From Glaciecola sp034112105 (GTDB lineage Bacteria > Pseudomonadota > Gammaproteobacteria > Enterobacterales > Alteromonadaceae), in contig JAWUVZ010000125.1 in the NCBI GenBank assembly GCA_034112105.1, positions 1 to 64,000 of the forward strand: a DNA stretch of 64,000 nucleotides, in the 5' to 3' direction. The position numbers and the translations under genes are program-made. Positions within the stretch are counted from its first letter, which is position 1; every line of letters starts with the position of its first letter. The notes under the pieces were generated by a model. It made no database searches. It saw nothing but the letters and a program-made list of their open reading frames with translations, and was not told where the DNA came from. This document shows, piece by piece, positions 27,199 through 36,494 of the stretch.

Positions 27199-27543
27199 CT
27201 AAATACTAAAACTTGCACCACAACCACATGTCGTTGATGCATTTGGATTGTTAACAAAAAATCTCGACCCTTCTAATCCTTCCGTGTAATCGACAATTCC
27301 ACCTACAAGATACTGTAGACTCATTGGGTCAATGACCAAAGTGACGCTTTCTTTCTCTATCGTCATGTCGCCTTCATTTACTTTTTCGTCAAAAGTAAAG
27401 CCATACTGAAAACCTGAACAACCGCCGCCTGTCACGTACACTCGCAGTTTTAGTTCAGGATTCTCTTCCTCAATAATTAACGTTTTGACCTTTTTTGCCG
27501 CAGCTTCAGAAAACTCAATTGGCAATGCCATTTCTTCAGACAT
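27199..27543 (-). CDS. erpA: Iron-sulfur cluster insertion protein ErpA
   Basis: A 114-residue A-type carrier. The three cluster-binding cysteines are present: C42 (in G-G-G-C-S-G-F) and C106 and C108 (C-G-C-G). The F-T-F-D-E-K and P-M-S-L-Q-Y-L-V-G-G blocks are also typical. It delivers Fe-S clusters to essential apo-enzymes, including isoprenoid synthesis enzymes. AGGA lies about 6 bases before the ATG. Confidence 0.95.
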   Translation of the reverse strand: MSEEMALPIEFSEAAAKKVKTLIIEEENPELKLRVYVTGGGCSGFQYGFTFDEKVNEGDMTIEKESVTLVIDPMSLQYLVGGIVDYTEGLEGSRFFVNNPNASTTCGCGASFSI

Positions 27544-27624
27544 AATATTCCTCTAGTAAAAGCGTTTGTGGCTCCAAAATAACTAGTGGAGATTATCTAA
27601 TACCTGAGTAATTTAATCAAGTAT

Positions 27625-28347
27625 TCAATCAGATTCACTAAACGCTTCATCCCACTCAATAGTCCGAGTATAAGAACCACGCTTTCTTTTATACTTATAG
27701 ATATCTGTTTTGATTTCAATTTGTTCAGGAATGAAGTCTTCAGGCAAGGTAACTCTTAATTCTAAGACTTGAAAATATTTAAACGAAAAAGACATTTTGT
27801 CTGCCTTGTCATCCAGTATTTCTTTCAAATCATATTTAATCGGAACTGTATTTTGACTGCCTTGAAGCGAAACATTTAGTGTGCCCTTAATGATCGCTTT
27901 TATATTTTCCCGCTGCAACATCATAATCGAAATAGCATAATTATTAGTGCTTGCCGTTGCTAGGATTTCAACACTTTCCACCACAAATCCATCTTGCGTC
28001 AATTCAGGTGCCATGACCTTTTGATAAAAGCTTACTTGTTCGCGAAGCTCAGCATCTTTGCGCATAAATTCTTTGTACGACAATTGAGCTTGTTCATTAG
28101 CAATACTTGCTACTTCAAGTTCTATTTTTTTTACATTTAATTCGGAATTAAGCGCTTGGTTTTCTGATATTAAGTTATTTATGCTGCTTTGCATGACATC
28201 AATTTTAGCAGCCAAAAGATGATTTTTTTTGTCTGCAAACTCGTGGCCCGCATAGAAAACACAGGCAAGTATAAAAAATATGACCAAATAATATTTAACG
28301 AAGCCAAGTTCGCTGCGTAGTTCGTTTAATTTCAATAAATTCTCCAT
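27625..28347 (-). CDS. DUF6776-like membrane-anchored coiled-coil protein
   Basis: A 240-residue protein with one membrane segment (about 19-36) near the N-terminus, a coiled coil (about 45-110) and a beta-rich C-terminal domain containing V-E-I-L-A-T-A. This layout matches the family now called DUF6776, of unknown function. The bulk should be periplasmic. It sits 81 bases upstream of erpA on the same strand, so it might share a transcript. The name of the family is from memory. Confidence 0.65.
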   Translation of the reverse strand: MENLLKLNELRSELGFVKYYLVIFFILACVFYAGHEFADKKNHLLAAKIDVMQSSINNLISENQALNSELNVKKIELEVASIANEQAQLSYKEFMRKDAELREQVSFYQKVMAPELTQDGFVVESVEILATASTNNYAISIMMLQRENIKAIIKGTLNVSLQGSQNTVPIKYDLKEILDDKADKMSFSFKYFQVLELRVTLPEDFIPEQIEIKTDIYKYKRKRGSYTRTIEWDEAFSESD

Positions 28348-28473
28348 ACCTCAGGGCATCGTTATTGATAAATAACCAATATATGAGCAACTAGAACCGA
28401 ATCACAGATGACAAGGGTGTACTCAAAACGCTATGATAGTCCTAATCTCAACTAGTATAAACCCAAACACACT

Positions 28474-30180
28474 ATGTTTCTGCACTCGCTGAGACGAGAA
28501 GTCTCACATCCAAGGACATCAATTCAATTATGCTTGCTAGGCATAGTTGCAGGCGTGTGCGCAGCAACCGTTGTTATTATCTTTAGATTAGCATTTGAAT
28601 TCATACAAAAAATACTGCTTGGTGGCGTAGCACAATATGCTGCGATTGAAAGCAAACACTTATTTTTTTTACCCATATCAGCGATCATTTGTGTCATTAT
28701 CGTTGCTAAATGCACCGGTTTTAAGCATTACAGAATGGGAATCCCGTTTGTTATCCATCGCATCAAAACACGCTACGGACACATACCATTACGCACCTCG
28801 ATCAATCAATTTTTTGGTGGTGTATTTTCATTAGCGGGGGGCTTTGTCGTTGGCAAAGAGGGTCCTACGGTGCATTTGGCTGCAGCGGGTAGCCATTTTC
28901 TAGGCCAATGGTTTAGATTACCCTTTAATTGTTTGCGAATTTTAACTGGCTGTGGAATTGCAGCGGGCGTTTCCGCTGCATTTAATACACCTTTTGCCGC
29001 CGTTATTTTTGTGATGGAAGTCGTTTTACGCCAGTACCGAGTTCATGTATTTATTCCAGTTATGCTAGCAGCCGCATGCGGTTCAGTATTAACTCGTATT
29101 GTATTCGGTAATGAAAACGAACTGACATTTCTGAATTTTAGTGTAATAGATAATGTGTTACTGCCCTACCTCGTCGTATTTGGAGTTGCTCTTGGTTTAT
29201 TGGCAGCACTATTCAATAGACAACTCATGCTTGTCATCAAATTGTTCCGCGATGTGAATATGATTACTCGTTTGCTACTTGCTGGCACCATTACGGGTAT
29301 CGTAGGCTACAGTATGCCGCAGGCATTGGGGGCAGAATTCTCAGCGATAGAAACATTGTTCGCCAACGACCCTCAACTAAGTTTGCTATTGATGCTATTC
29401 GCGTTGAAATTCATTCTTGCTGTCGTCGCGATTGGTTTAGGTGTACCTGGAGGAATAATCGGTGCCGTCATGATTATTGGCATGTTAGCCGGCGTTATAT
29501 TATTGCAACCGCTACACACTATAAGTGATCAAACCGAAATGACCTCAACGTTTGCATTGCTTGGGTTAGCTGGCATGTTAGCGGCTGTGCTGCACGCTCC
29601 AATGGCCGCATTATCGGCCGTTATGGAATTATCTGCCAGTTCACAGGTAATACTCCCCGCGATTGTTGTCATTGTGAGCGCTTATGTGACCAGCAAACAA
29701 CTCTGCAATAACCGTTCAATATTCATCCAACAACTCGAGTTTCAAAACCTGCCTTATACTACGTCATCCATACGTGACTCATTACAAGAAACTGGCGTTA
29801 TGGCTATTATGCAGAACGAATTCAAACACTTTATTGATGCTCCAAAAAAAGCGTTATATCAATATTTGCAATCCAATCCTAACCACTTAGTCATGCAAGA
29901 GCATGTATTTGAAATCGATAGGGAATACCGCATAGTGTCAATGGATGTCAGTTTACAAGAGGATGTTTTACCATTGGCTATTCACCAAATGGAGGGCTTA
30001 AGTGATCAATCTACTATGGCTGAGGTATATGAAACCTTGCATAAAAAACGACAGGGCGCAGTGTATATTTATGAAGAGCTTTATTTTGATTCCCATGTAT
30101 CAGAACACGGGAAGCCCAAGGTAATCGGTATTATTACTTGGAATATGCTACATAGTTATTTATTTAGACAACAACATTAA
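28474..30180 (+). CDS. ClC-family chloride channel/transporter
   Basis: A 568-residue membrane protein. The gating-glutamate motif GKEGP is intact (E129), and G-C-G-I-A-A-G-V-S-A-A-F-N-T-P and G-V-P-G-G-I-I-G follow the ClC pattern. Two positions differ from the E. coli exchanger. The GSGIP loop reads R-M-G-I-P, with Met88 where the chloride-coordinating Ser usually is. The proton-glutamate position (E203 in E. coli) is Val183, in F-V-M-E-V. The C-terminal 150 residues resemble a divergent CBS-type region. It may be a channel or an uncoupled transporter. hemJ follows 18 bases later. Confidence 0.9.
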   Translation: MFLHSLRREVSHPRTSIQLCLLGIVAGVCAATVVIIFRLAFEFIQKILLGGVAQYAAIESKHLFFLPISAIICVIIVAKCTGFKHYRMGIPFVIHRIKTRYGHIPLRTSINQFFGGVFSLAGGFVVGKEGPTVHLAAAGSHFLGQWFRLPFNCLRILTGCGIAAGVSAAFNTPFAAVIFVMEVVLRQYRVHVFIPVMLAAACGSVLTRIVFGNENELTFLNFSVIDNVLLPYLVVFGVALGLLAALFNRQLMLVIKLFRDVNMITRLLLAGTITGIVGYSMPQALGAEFSAIETLFANDPQLSLLLMLFALKFILAVVAIGLGVPGGIIGAVMIIGMLAGVILLQPLHTISDQTEMTSTFALLGLAGMLAAVLHAPMAALSAVMELSASSQVILPAIVVIVSAYVTSKQLCNNRSIFIQQLEFQNLPYTTSSIRDSLQETGVMAIMQNEFKHFIDAPKKALYQYLQSNPNHLVMQEHVFEIDREYRIVSMDVSLQEDVLPLAIHQMEGLSDQSTMAEVYETLHKKRQGAVYIYEELYFDSHVSEHGKPKVIGIITWNMLHSYLFRQQH

Positions 30181-30198
30181 GACGAAAAGGTAATAGTG

Positions 30199-30627
30199 AT
30201 GAGTATTTTGTGGTTAAAAGCTTTCCATGTGTTTTTTATGATTGCGTGGATGGCTGGTATTTTCTATTTACCGAGATTATTTGTTTATCATGCCGAAAGT
30301 CAACATCAGGAAACCAAAGAACAATTCAAAATAATGGAGCGCCGACTGTGGTTTTTTGTAACGCCATTTGCGCTGTTAACTCTTGTTTTGGGTGTGTTGA
30401 TTATGTATGAATATGGGCTAGAGTGGCTTAAAGCATCGACGTGGTTGCACGCAAAACTGGGCATAGTAGCGTTATTTTATGGCTATCACTTTTATTTATA
30501 TTATTTGCTTAAGATGTTTGCAGCTGATCAGAATACGAAAAGTCCACGGTTTTATCGAATGATAAATGAGCTTCCCGTCCTAGCCCTACTTGCTATTGTT
30601 ATATTGGCTATTTTAAAGCCATTTTGA
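30199..30627 (+). CDS. hemJ: Protoporphyrinogen IX oxidase, HemJ type
   Basis: A 142-residue integral membrane protein with about four segments. Family residues include K-A-F-H-V-F-F-M-I-A-W-M-A (a His in the first helix), L-P-R-L-F-V-Y-H-A, M-E-R-R-L-W and the later W-L-H-A-K-L-G. HemJ oxidises protoporphyrinogen IX to protoporphyrin IX in haem synthesis. I chose ATG at 30199, which lies 8 bases after AAGG, over a GTG one codon earlier. It follows the ClC gene closely and may share its transcript. Confidence 0.88.
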   Translation: MSILWLKAFHVFFMIAWMAGIFYLPRLFVYHAESQHQETKEQFKIMERRLWFFVTPFALLTLVLGVLIMYEYGLEWLKASTWLHAKLGIVALFYGYHFYLYYLLKMFAADQNTKSPRFYRMINELPVLALLAIVILAILKPF

Positions 30628-30734
30628 ACCTGTTTAGAAGGATCTTACGGCAGAGTTCGATAGCTCGTTGAATCACCAGCAGCTTCTTTTGCGATTCAAA
30701 AAAAGACGCCTCGGCTTACGTTGATAATAACTCG

Positions 30735-31370
30735 CTAAACCGGTTTTTGTACAAAAGTCTCAAATTGATTAGGCAAGTAACTCGCAAGCTCCCCGGAAAT
30801 TGAAACGTAGGTACTTAATGAGTCAGGCAGTGACTGAGCTATTAATGGCAACTTTTTTTCAAAATCCATTTGCCCACGCTTTTTTGCTTGTTCAAAAGCG
30901 AGTTCAACATCTGCAAATGTACTGAACATCCCTAAACTGTGTTTGAGTTTTTTCGCCAATACAGGAGCGTGTTGAGGATTTTTATCATGCATCAATTGCC
31001 ACGCATTTTGCCATACAGGCTCCATACTTGAATGAGCAGTGAGCACGCCTTGCGTCCATTGCGAAAGTGGAGAACTTCGCCCCCATTTTTCACTATTATC
31101 TTCGAAAATGCAATACTCAGGCATTCTTAGAGCGTTATCTTTCATCTGTTGCAAACAATACTTAAAGTAGTCAAACAATGCATCGGTGATTACATCTGCT
31201 TGTTGATTATTTTGCATCTGACCATGATGCTTGATAGCCCATGGTAACCAGACATCTGGCATTGGTATTTCTGGCGCAACACCCGCGCCTAGTAATGCAC
31301 CTTCGACGTAATAACGTGAATGCAGCATATCGGCAATATCAGAGTTTTGATAAATCAGCAGTAAATTCAT
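30735..31370 (-). CDS. YecA/UPF0149-like protein
   Basis: A 211-residue soluble protein. The early R-Y-Y-V-E-G-A-L-L-G-A-G and P-D-V-W-L-P-W-A-I stretches resemble the N-terminal helical fold of YecA/YgfB proteins. It has no zinc-binding SEC-C tail like that of longer YecA members. Function is unknown. It stands alone, convergent with hemJ and divergent from the NRAMP-like gene. The family call is moderate because the similarity is by short pattern only. Confidence 0.55.
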   Translation of the reverse strand: MNLLLIYQNSDIADMLHSRYYVEGALLGAGVAPEIPMPDVWLPWAIKHHGQMQNNQQADVITDALFDYFKYCLQQMKDNALRMPEYCIFEDNSEKWGRSSPLSQWTQGVLTAHSSMEPVWQNAWQLMHDKNPQHAPVLAKKLKHSLGMFSTFADVELAFEQAKKRGQMDFEKKLPLIAQSLPDSLSTYVSISGELASYLPNQFETFVQKPV

Positions 31371-31476
31371 AATTAATTGAGATACTTAAATTTGCGAATT
31401 CGGACAATGCGGTAGATGATAGAGCGAATTCAAAACGAATAACAACTATAAAAACATGTTTTGGGGAAGATAGCGC

Positions 31477-32682
31477 ATGAAATCAGGAAAAACCGGACTT
31501 ATTATTGCAGCCGCTTTTATCGGTCCAGGCACAGTAACAACGGCGTCAATCGCGGGCGCAAGTCTTGGATATGGGTTAGTGTGGGCGCTTTGTTTTTCAA
31601 TTTTTGCAACATACATTTTGCAGGAAATGGCGTCGCGGCTTGGCCTAGTGACGGGTAGAGGCCTGTCAGAAGCAATCGTTAATATCAGTCAAAATAACGT
31701 CATCAAGTGGATTAGCATCATCCTTGTTTGCGCCGCTATCGGTTTAGGCAATGCCGCATATGAAGGTGGTAATTTGACCGGTGCAGCGCTTGGCTTGGCA
31801 AATGTGCTGCCGGGCAATATAACTTTGTGGGTTCTTATTTTAGGTGCCATTGCTTTGGTTGTACTGGTAAGCAATCGATACCATTTAGTTGAAAAATTAC
31901 TTATCGGACTGGTCGCTTTAATGAGCTTTGTATTTGTCGCTATCATGCTGATTGCAGGCATTAACACAGCAGCATTAATGAGTGGCTTATCGGTAGTAGG
32001 ATTGTCAAACACATCGCTATTACTCGCTATTATTGGCACCACAATAGTGCCTTACAACTTGTTTCTTCACGCCGGCTTAAGTGCTCAACAGTCACTTGAG
32101 TCAACACATTCTGAGTCTGAGATTAGCGCTCAACTGCCAGCACATAAACAACAGTTGTTCGCATCAATTGGATTAGGGGGTATTGTTACATTTGCCATCA
32201 TGTCGTGCGCAGCGAACGCTTTTTACTTAACTGACAATGTGCTTTCTCCCGGCAATATTGCCTCACAACTAGAGCCTATTTTGGGCGATTACGCTAACTT
32301 ATTTTTTGCTCTAGGTTTGTTTTCTGCGGGTTTAACCAGTGCGATAACAGCGCCATTGGCCGCCGGATACGCAATTTGTGGTTTATTTGGTTGGAAACCT
32401 AAGCTCGACGCAAAAGAATTTAAGCTGGTTTGTATAGCAATATTGTTGTGTGGTGTGTTGGTCGCAACTTCTGGCTTTAAACCCTTAGTCGTTATTGTTT
32501 TAGCGCAAGCATCAAATGCACTATTATTGCCGATCTCTGTCATATTTTTACTGTATGTTATGAATCAAAAGAAAATAATGAAGTCGCACACAAATACACT
32601 GATTGGTAATCTACTTGCTAGCTTGATACTCATTGTTATTGTTGTACTAGGTGGCAACAAACTTACAAACCTATTATTTTAA
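31477..32682 (+). CDS. NRAMP-like membrane transporter with altered metal site
   Basis: A 401-residue transporter with about eleven membrane segments. Its first helix resembles NRAMP proteins, but the usual DPGN is G16-P-G-T19. The helix-6 MPHN-like motif is V191-P-Y-N194. Thus the Asp, Asn and Met that coordinate Mn or Fe in classical NRAMPs are replaced. Family fold is likely; the substrate may not be a divalent transition metal. A GGGGAAG ribosome site precedes the ATG. Its end overlaps the convergent envC end by 9 bases. Confidence 0.82.
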   Translation: MKSGKTGLIIAAAFIGPGTVTTASIAGASLGYGLVWALCFSIFATYILQEMASRLGLVTGRGLSEAIVNISQNNVIKWISIILVCAAIGLGNAAYEGGNLTGAALGLANVLPGNITLWVLILGAIALVVLVSNRYHLVEKLLIGLVALMSFVFVAIMLIAGINTAALMSGLSVVGLSNTSLLLAIIGTTIVPYNLFLHAGLSAQQSLESTHSESEISAQLPAHKQQLFASIGLGGIVTFAIMSCAANAFYLTDNVLSPGNIASQLEPILGDYANLFFALGLFSAGLTSAITAPLAAGYAICGLFGWKPKLDAKEFKLVCIAILLCGVLVATSGFKPLVVIVLAQASNALLLPISVIFLLYVMNQKKIMKSHTNTLIGNLLASLILIVIVVLGGNKLTNLLF

Positions 32683-33825
32683 CCAGCTTTTCGGGTTGAG
32701 CGCTTTACCTTTATGGCGAATTTCAAAGTATAAGCCTGAACGTGCTTGACCGCCGCTACTTCCAACTAGACCAATAGTTTCGCCTTGTAGGACGGGATCC
32801 CCGGGTTGTTTCAATAATGCTTGATTACGGCCATATACCGTCATATATCCCTCGCCGTGATCAACTATGGTCACCAAACCAAATCCTTTCAGCCAGTCTG
32901 CATATAGTACCTTGCCATATTGGACTGCAAGTACCGGAGAGCCTTCGATACTATTAACGACAATGCCTTTCCAGCGAACTTGCCCTTGCCTTCTTTTACC
33001 AAATAGCTGCTGGATTTCCCCTAAGGCAGGCCGAGTTAGTTTACCTTTCGATTGCGCCAATCCAACCAACACCACATCTTCATCTTTTGATCTGCTTCTA
33101 GCATCAATTTCAGCCTGTTCAATGGCGTTAAATAACGAACGTTCTTCTTGTTGAAGTTGGCTAACCCTGGCGGTGTCTGATCTGATCTGTTGGTCTAATT
33201 GTTTTAGCTTCTGATGGCGTGACGTTTGTTGTTGTCTTAATTGACTACTCTGTTGCTTTTGAGTCACCAAAAAAACTTCCAAACGCTGTGTCTTATCTGC
33301 TAACTTAATATTTAATTGTTCAAGTTCAGTTACAAGCATTCTAAATTTGCCAATCTCTTGCTGACGCGCTTTGTTTAGATATTCATAATACGTTACGGTA
33401 CGCTCAAATCGTCCAGCATCATCTTGATTAAAAAACATTTTAGCAAAATCATAATTGCCTGCCATAAAAGCAGACTTAAGCTGACCGGCCAACTGTTTTT
33501 GTTGCGCTTTAATAACGTTTGAAATTCTTAGCTTTTCGTTTTCAAGCTCAACCTTTTCGCTGCGTGTCGTTTTTAATGATTGGTCAGTTTTATTCAATTG
33601 CGTAGCGGTTTTAGCTATTTCAAGTTCGGCAAGTTTCAGTTCTTGCTGTAAACGCTCCGACGATTTAAGTTTTTTGTCGAGTTGTGCTTGCGTATTTTTT
33701 ATCTTTTCTTGAATAGTAGCTAAGTCGGAGTCTTGCGCCAACACTGGAGGAATGAGCAAAAAAAGCCCAGCAACTAACCAGAAGCCGCCGACACTACGCA
33801 CTGTTGTTTTTATGCTCAACTTCAT
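32674..33825 (-). CDS. envC: Murein hydrolase activator EnvC
   Basis: A 383-residue periplasmic protein: signal peptide (cleavage near V-L-A-Q), a long coiled coil (about 33-240) and a C-terminal LytM domain. The LytM domain lacks the full zinc-ligand set (V-D-H-G-E-G-Y-M-T-V-Y), as expected for EnvC, which activates amidases AmiA/AmiB rather than cutting peptidoglycan itself. FtsEX, also in this window, recruits EnvC. It starts 23 bases after gpmI, which matches the gpmI-envC order of E. coli. Confidence 0.94.
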   Translation of the reverse strand: MKLSIKTTVRSVGGFWLVAGLFLLIPPVLAQDSDLATIQEKIKNTQAQLDKKLKSSERLQQELKLAELEIAKTATQLNKTDQSLKTTRSEKVELENEKLRISNVIKAQQKQLAGQLKSAFMAGNYDFAKMFFNQDDAGRFERTVTYYEYLNKARQQEIGKFRMLVTELEQLNIKLADKTQRLEVFLVTQKQQSSQLRQQQTSRHQKLKQLDQQIRSDTARVSQLQQEERSLFNAIEQAEIDARSRSKDEDVVLVGLAQSKGKLTRPALGEIQQLFGKRRQGQVRWKGIVVNSIEGSPVLAVQYGKVLYADWLKGFGLVTIVDHGEGYMTVYGRNQALLKQPGDPVLQGETIGLVGSSGGQARSGLYFEIRHKGKALNPKSWLK

Positions 33826-33848
33826 TAGATTGCCTTTAAAGACTCAGA

Positions 33849-35384
33849 TTAGCTCGTTTTCAATGTCATTATCGTTTTACCTGTCATTTCAGCTGGTTGT
33901 TGCATGCCCATCAAATGCAACATTGTTGGTGCCACGTCGCTGAGTGTACCACCGCTTCTGGCTGTCGCGTCGCGACCGACATAAATAAATGGAACCGGTT
34001 CACTCGTGTGCGCCGTATGCGATACACCTGTTTTAGGGTTGATCATTTGTTCTGCATTACCGTGGTCGGCTGTAATCAAACATTCTGCACCAACTTCTGT
34101 TAATGCTTCAACAACGCGTCCAATGCAATGATCGACAGCTTCACAAGCTTTGATAGCAGCGCCCAAGTTACCGGTGTGGCCAACCATATCGCCATTAGGG
34201 TAGTTGCAAATAATCACATCGAATTCTTGTGATTTAATTGCCGCAACTAACTCATCAGTCAGCTTTTCTGAGTTCATTTCTGGCTGTAAATCATACGTTG
34301 CCACGTCTGGTGAAGGGATCAATATACGTTTTTCGCCAGGATATTCGTCTTCTTTGCCACCGCTATAGAAAAACGTAACATGGGCAAATTTTTCAGTTTC
34401 ACTGATGCGTAGCTGAGTCTTATCATTCTTAGCCAACCACTCGCCCATTACATTGACAAGAGGTGTTGGCGGGTATGCGCATGGTACAGGTAAATTCGAC
34501 TCATATTCGGTTAACATCATAAACTCTGCATGGGCTACTCTACTGCGTTCAAATCCACTAAAATTGGCATCAACCATCGCATGCGACATCGCTCGTGCAC
34601 GGTCTGATCTAAAATTCATAAATAAAATAGCGTCGCCGTCGTCAACACCAGTATAACCATCAATAACAGACGCTTTTACGAACTCATCATTTTCATCACG
34701 AGCGTACGCTGCTGCGAGCGCTTCAGATGCTGTTGCATAATTGAACTCAGCCTGCGCTGAAACAATTAAATCATAAGCTTGCTGGACTCTATCCCAGCGG
34801 TTATCGCGATCCATTGCAAAGTAGCGTCCGACGATACTAGCAACTTGACCTACGCCTAGTTGGGCAAACATTTTTTGTGCCGCTTCTATCGACGGGCCAG
34901 CACTTCTTGGTGGTGTATCTCGGCCATCTGTGAACCCATGTAAATAAATTTTCTTTGCGCCTTTTTCGGCGGCTAATTTTGCAGCGGCAAATAAATGTTC
35001 TTCATGCGAATGGACGCCTCCAGGTGATAATAACCCCATAATGTGCACCGATTTATCCGCAGCAACGGCTTTTTCAATAGCAGCCACAATAGCCGGATTA
35101 GTTTCAAAGCTGCCATCCCTGATCGCTTTGGTAATTCTGGTAAAATCTTGGTACACAACACGCCCTGCACCCAAGTTAACGTGACCCACTTCTGAATTGC
35201 CCATTTGTCCATCGGGTAAACCCACATCCAGACCTGATCCAGATATTAACGTACTCGGCTTGTTTGCAAATAAGTTATCTATCACAGGAGTATTAGCTAA
35301 CGCGATAGCATTGTTAGTGGTTTCTTCTCGATATCCCCAACCGTCTAATATGATAAGAGCTAATGGTGTTTTAGTGTGTGCCAT
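33849..35384 (-). CDS. gpmI: 2,3-bisphosphoglycerate-independent phosphoglycerate mutase
   Basis: An approximately 511-residue glycolytic enzyme that interconverts 3- and 2-phosphoglycerate with manganese. L-I-I-L-D-G-W-G gives the first metal Asp, and the phospho-Ser is S64 in G-N-S-E-V-G-H. Further metal ligands lie in C-N-Y-P-N-G-D-M-V-G-H-T and T-A-D-H-G-N. The frame is open 57 bases further upstream, but the ATG at 35384 gives the usual N-terminus and has an AGGTT site. envC follows it. Confidence 0.96.
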   Translation of the reverse strand: MAHTKTPLALIILDGWGYREETTNNAIALANTPVIDNLFANKPSTLISGSGLDVGLPDGQMGNSEVGHVNLGAGRVVYQDFTRITKAIRDGSFETNPAIVAAIEKAVAADKSVHIMGLLSPGGVHSHEEHLFAAAKLAAEKGAKKIYLHGFTDGRDTPPRSAGPSIEAAQKMFAQLGVGQVASIVGRYFAMDRDNRWDRVQQAYDLIVSAQAEFNYATASEALAAAYARDENDEFVKASVIDGYTGVDDGDAILFMNFRSDRARAMSHAMVDANFSGFERSRVAHAEFMMLTEYESNLPVPCAYPPTPLVNVMGEWLAKNDKTQLRISETEKFAHVTFFYSGGKEDEYPGEKRILIPSPDVATYDLQPEMNSEKLTDELVAAIKSQEFDVIICNYPNGDMVGHTGNLGAAIKACEAVDHCIGRVVEALTEVGAECLITADHGNAEQMINPKTGVSHTAHTSEPVPFIYVGRDATARSGGTLSDVAPTMLHLMGMQQPAEMTGKTIMTLKTS

Positions 35385-35475
35385 GATTAACCTTGAAATT
35401 TTGGTATATGAAAAAGAATAAGCCCACGGTAAAGTTATCAATAAAACGCTGCCTTATAAACTGTTTATGCTAATT

Positions 35476-35489
35476 TTTATGCGCATAAA
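35476..35489. promoter_or_regulatory. 14-bp perfect palindrome between gpmI and the rhodanese gene
   Basis: TTTATGCGCATAAA is a perfect palindrome. A second copy of the left arm (GTTTATGC, 35463-35470) lies just upstream and can also pair with GCATAAAC (35483-35490). The divergent intergenic position fits an operator, but no known regulator site is recognised. It could equally be a chance feature of AT-rich DNA. Confidence 0.35.
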
Positions 35490-35664
35490 CATAAATATTT
35501 TTTCATAACATAGAATTTTGTCGAGTTAAAACGGTTCTTATACCTGCACTTAGCGTATTAAAATTGAAAAGAATTGCAGATGAAACCGCATAAATGCTGG
35601 TTTCTATCCTGTTTTTCTATATACTTTGCGAACTTCAAATAGTAACAGGACGATAGAGTTTTTT

Positions 35665-36099
35665 ATGGACCAGATAATAGAGTTTGCTACCAGTACGACG
35701 TTGATTTCAATCTTATCAATCGCTTGGGTAGCTATAGTAGTACTTATCATTTATTCCTACGTTGGTGCAGCATTGTCGCCAATTAAAGAACTTTCTACGC
35801 ATGATGCTACCTTGCTGATGAATAAAGAAGACGCAATTGTACTAGATATTCGCGTGGCAAAAGAATTCAAAGCAGGACATATATTAGGTTCCAGGCAGCT
35901 AAAAGCCGAAGAACTTAAAAACGGAGACTTCGCAAAGCTTGAAAATTCAAAAGATAAACCCATTATTGTAGTCTGCGCAATGGGTGTTTCAGCGAAAAAA
36001 ACAGCTGCACAATTGCTAAAAGTAGGCTTTGAAAAAGTCACCGTTTTAAAGGGCGGAATGAACGCATGGCAGTCAGCCAGCCTTCCCGTCTCTAAATAA
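35665..36099 (+). CDS. Membrane-anchored rhodanese-like protein (YibN type)
   Basis: A 144-residue protein with one N-terminal membrane segment (about 14-35) and a rhodanese domain. The active-site loop is C-A-M-G-V-S, with the catalytic Cys in V-V-C-A-M-G. Rhodaneses transfer sulfane sulfur, but the partner of YibN is not established. The frame opens at an upstream TTG (35626). I prefer the ATG at 35665 because it starts right before the membrane segment. First gene of the rhodanese-grxC-secB-gpsA-trmL run, opposite gpmI-envC as in E. coli. Confidence 0.92.
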   Translation: MDQIIEFATSTTLISILSIAWVAIVVLIIYSYVGAALSPIKELSTHDATLLMNKEDAIVLDIRVAKEFKAGHILGSRQLKAEELKNGDFAKLENSKDKPIIVVCAMGVSAKKTAAQLLKVGFEKVTVLKGGMNAWQSASLPVSK

Positions 36100-36113
36100 G
36101 AGAAAAAATTAAT

Positions 36114-36371
36114 ATGCAAATAGTAGAGTTATATACTAAAGGTCATTGTCCATATTGCACACGCGCAAAAGCGTTGTTAAGTCAAAAAGATGTTACGTTC
36201 ACTAATTTTGAAATAGACATTAACCCAGGCTTACGCCCAGGCATGATTGAACGTGCTAACGGCAGTTCAACGGTTCCGCAAATTTTTATTGGTGAAACAC
36301 ATGTAGGCGGCTGCGATGAATTATTCGCATTAGAGTCAACTGGCAAGCTAGACGCTCTGCTGCAAGCATAA
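36114..36371 (+). CDS. grxC: Glutaredoxin 3
   Basis: An 85-residue thioredoxin-fold protein with redox motif C12-P-Y-C15 and the glutathione-binding S-T-V-P-Q-I-F and G-G-C-D-E blocks. It reduces protein disulfides and glutathione mixed disulfides. It begins 14 bases after the rhodanese gene and is followed by a terminator before secB. Confidence 0.96.
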   Translation: MQIVELYTKGHCPYCTRAKALLSQKDVTFTNFEIDINPGLRPGMIERANGSSTVPQIFIGETHVGGCDELFALESTGKLDALLQA

Positions 36372-36420
36372 GCAAGCAAGATCTGGGCGTTTGTTCATTG
36401 ACCGCTTATTCAAACAATTT

Positions 36421-36448
36421 AAAAGGTTATGGACTCATAGCCTTTTTT
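36421..36448 (+). terminator. Rho-independent terminator of grxC
   Basis: AAAGGTTATG pairs with CATAGCCTTT (one G-T pair) around a GACT loop, and the right arm runs into TTTTTT. It lies 49 bases after the grxC stop and separates it from secB. Confidence 0.85.
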
Positions 36449-36494
36449 CATTTTTAAACAACATAACGATAACAAATATCGATAGGAACTATTC

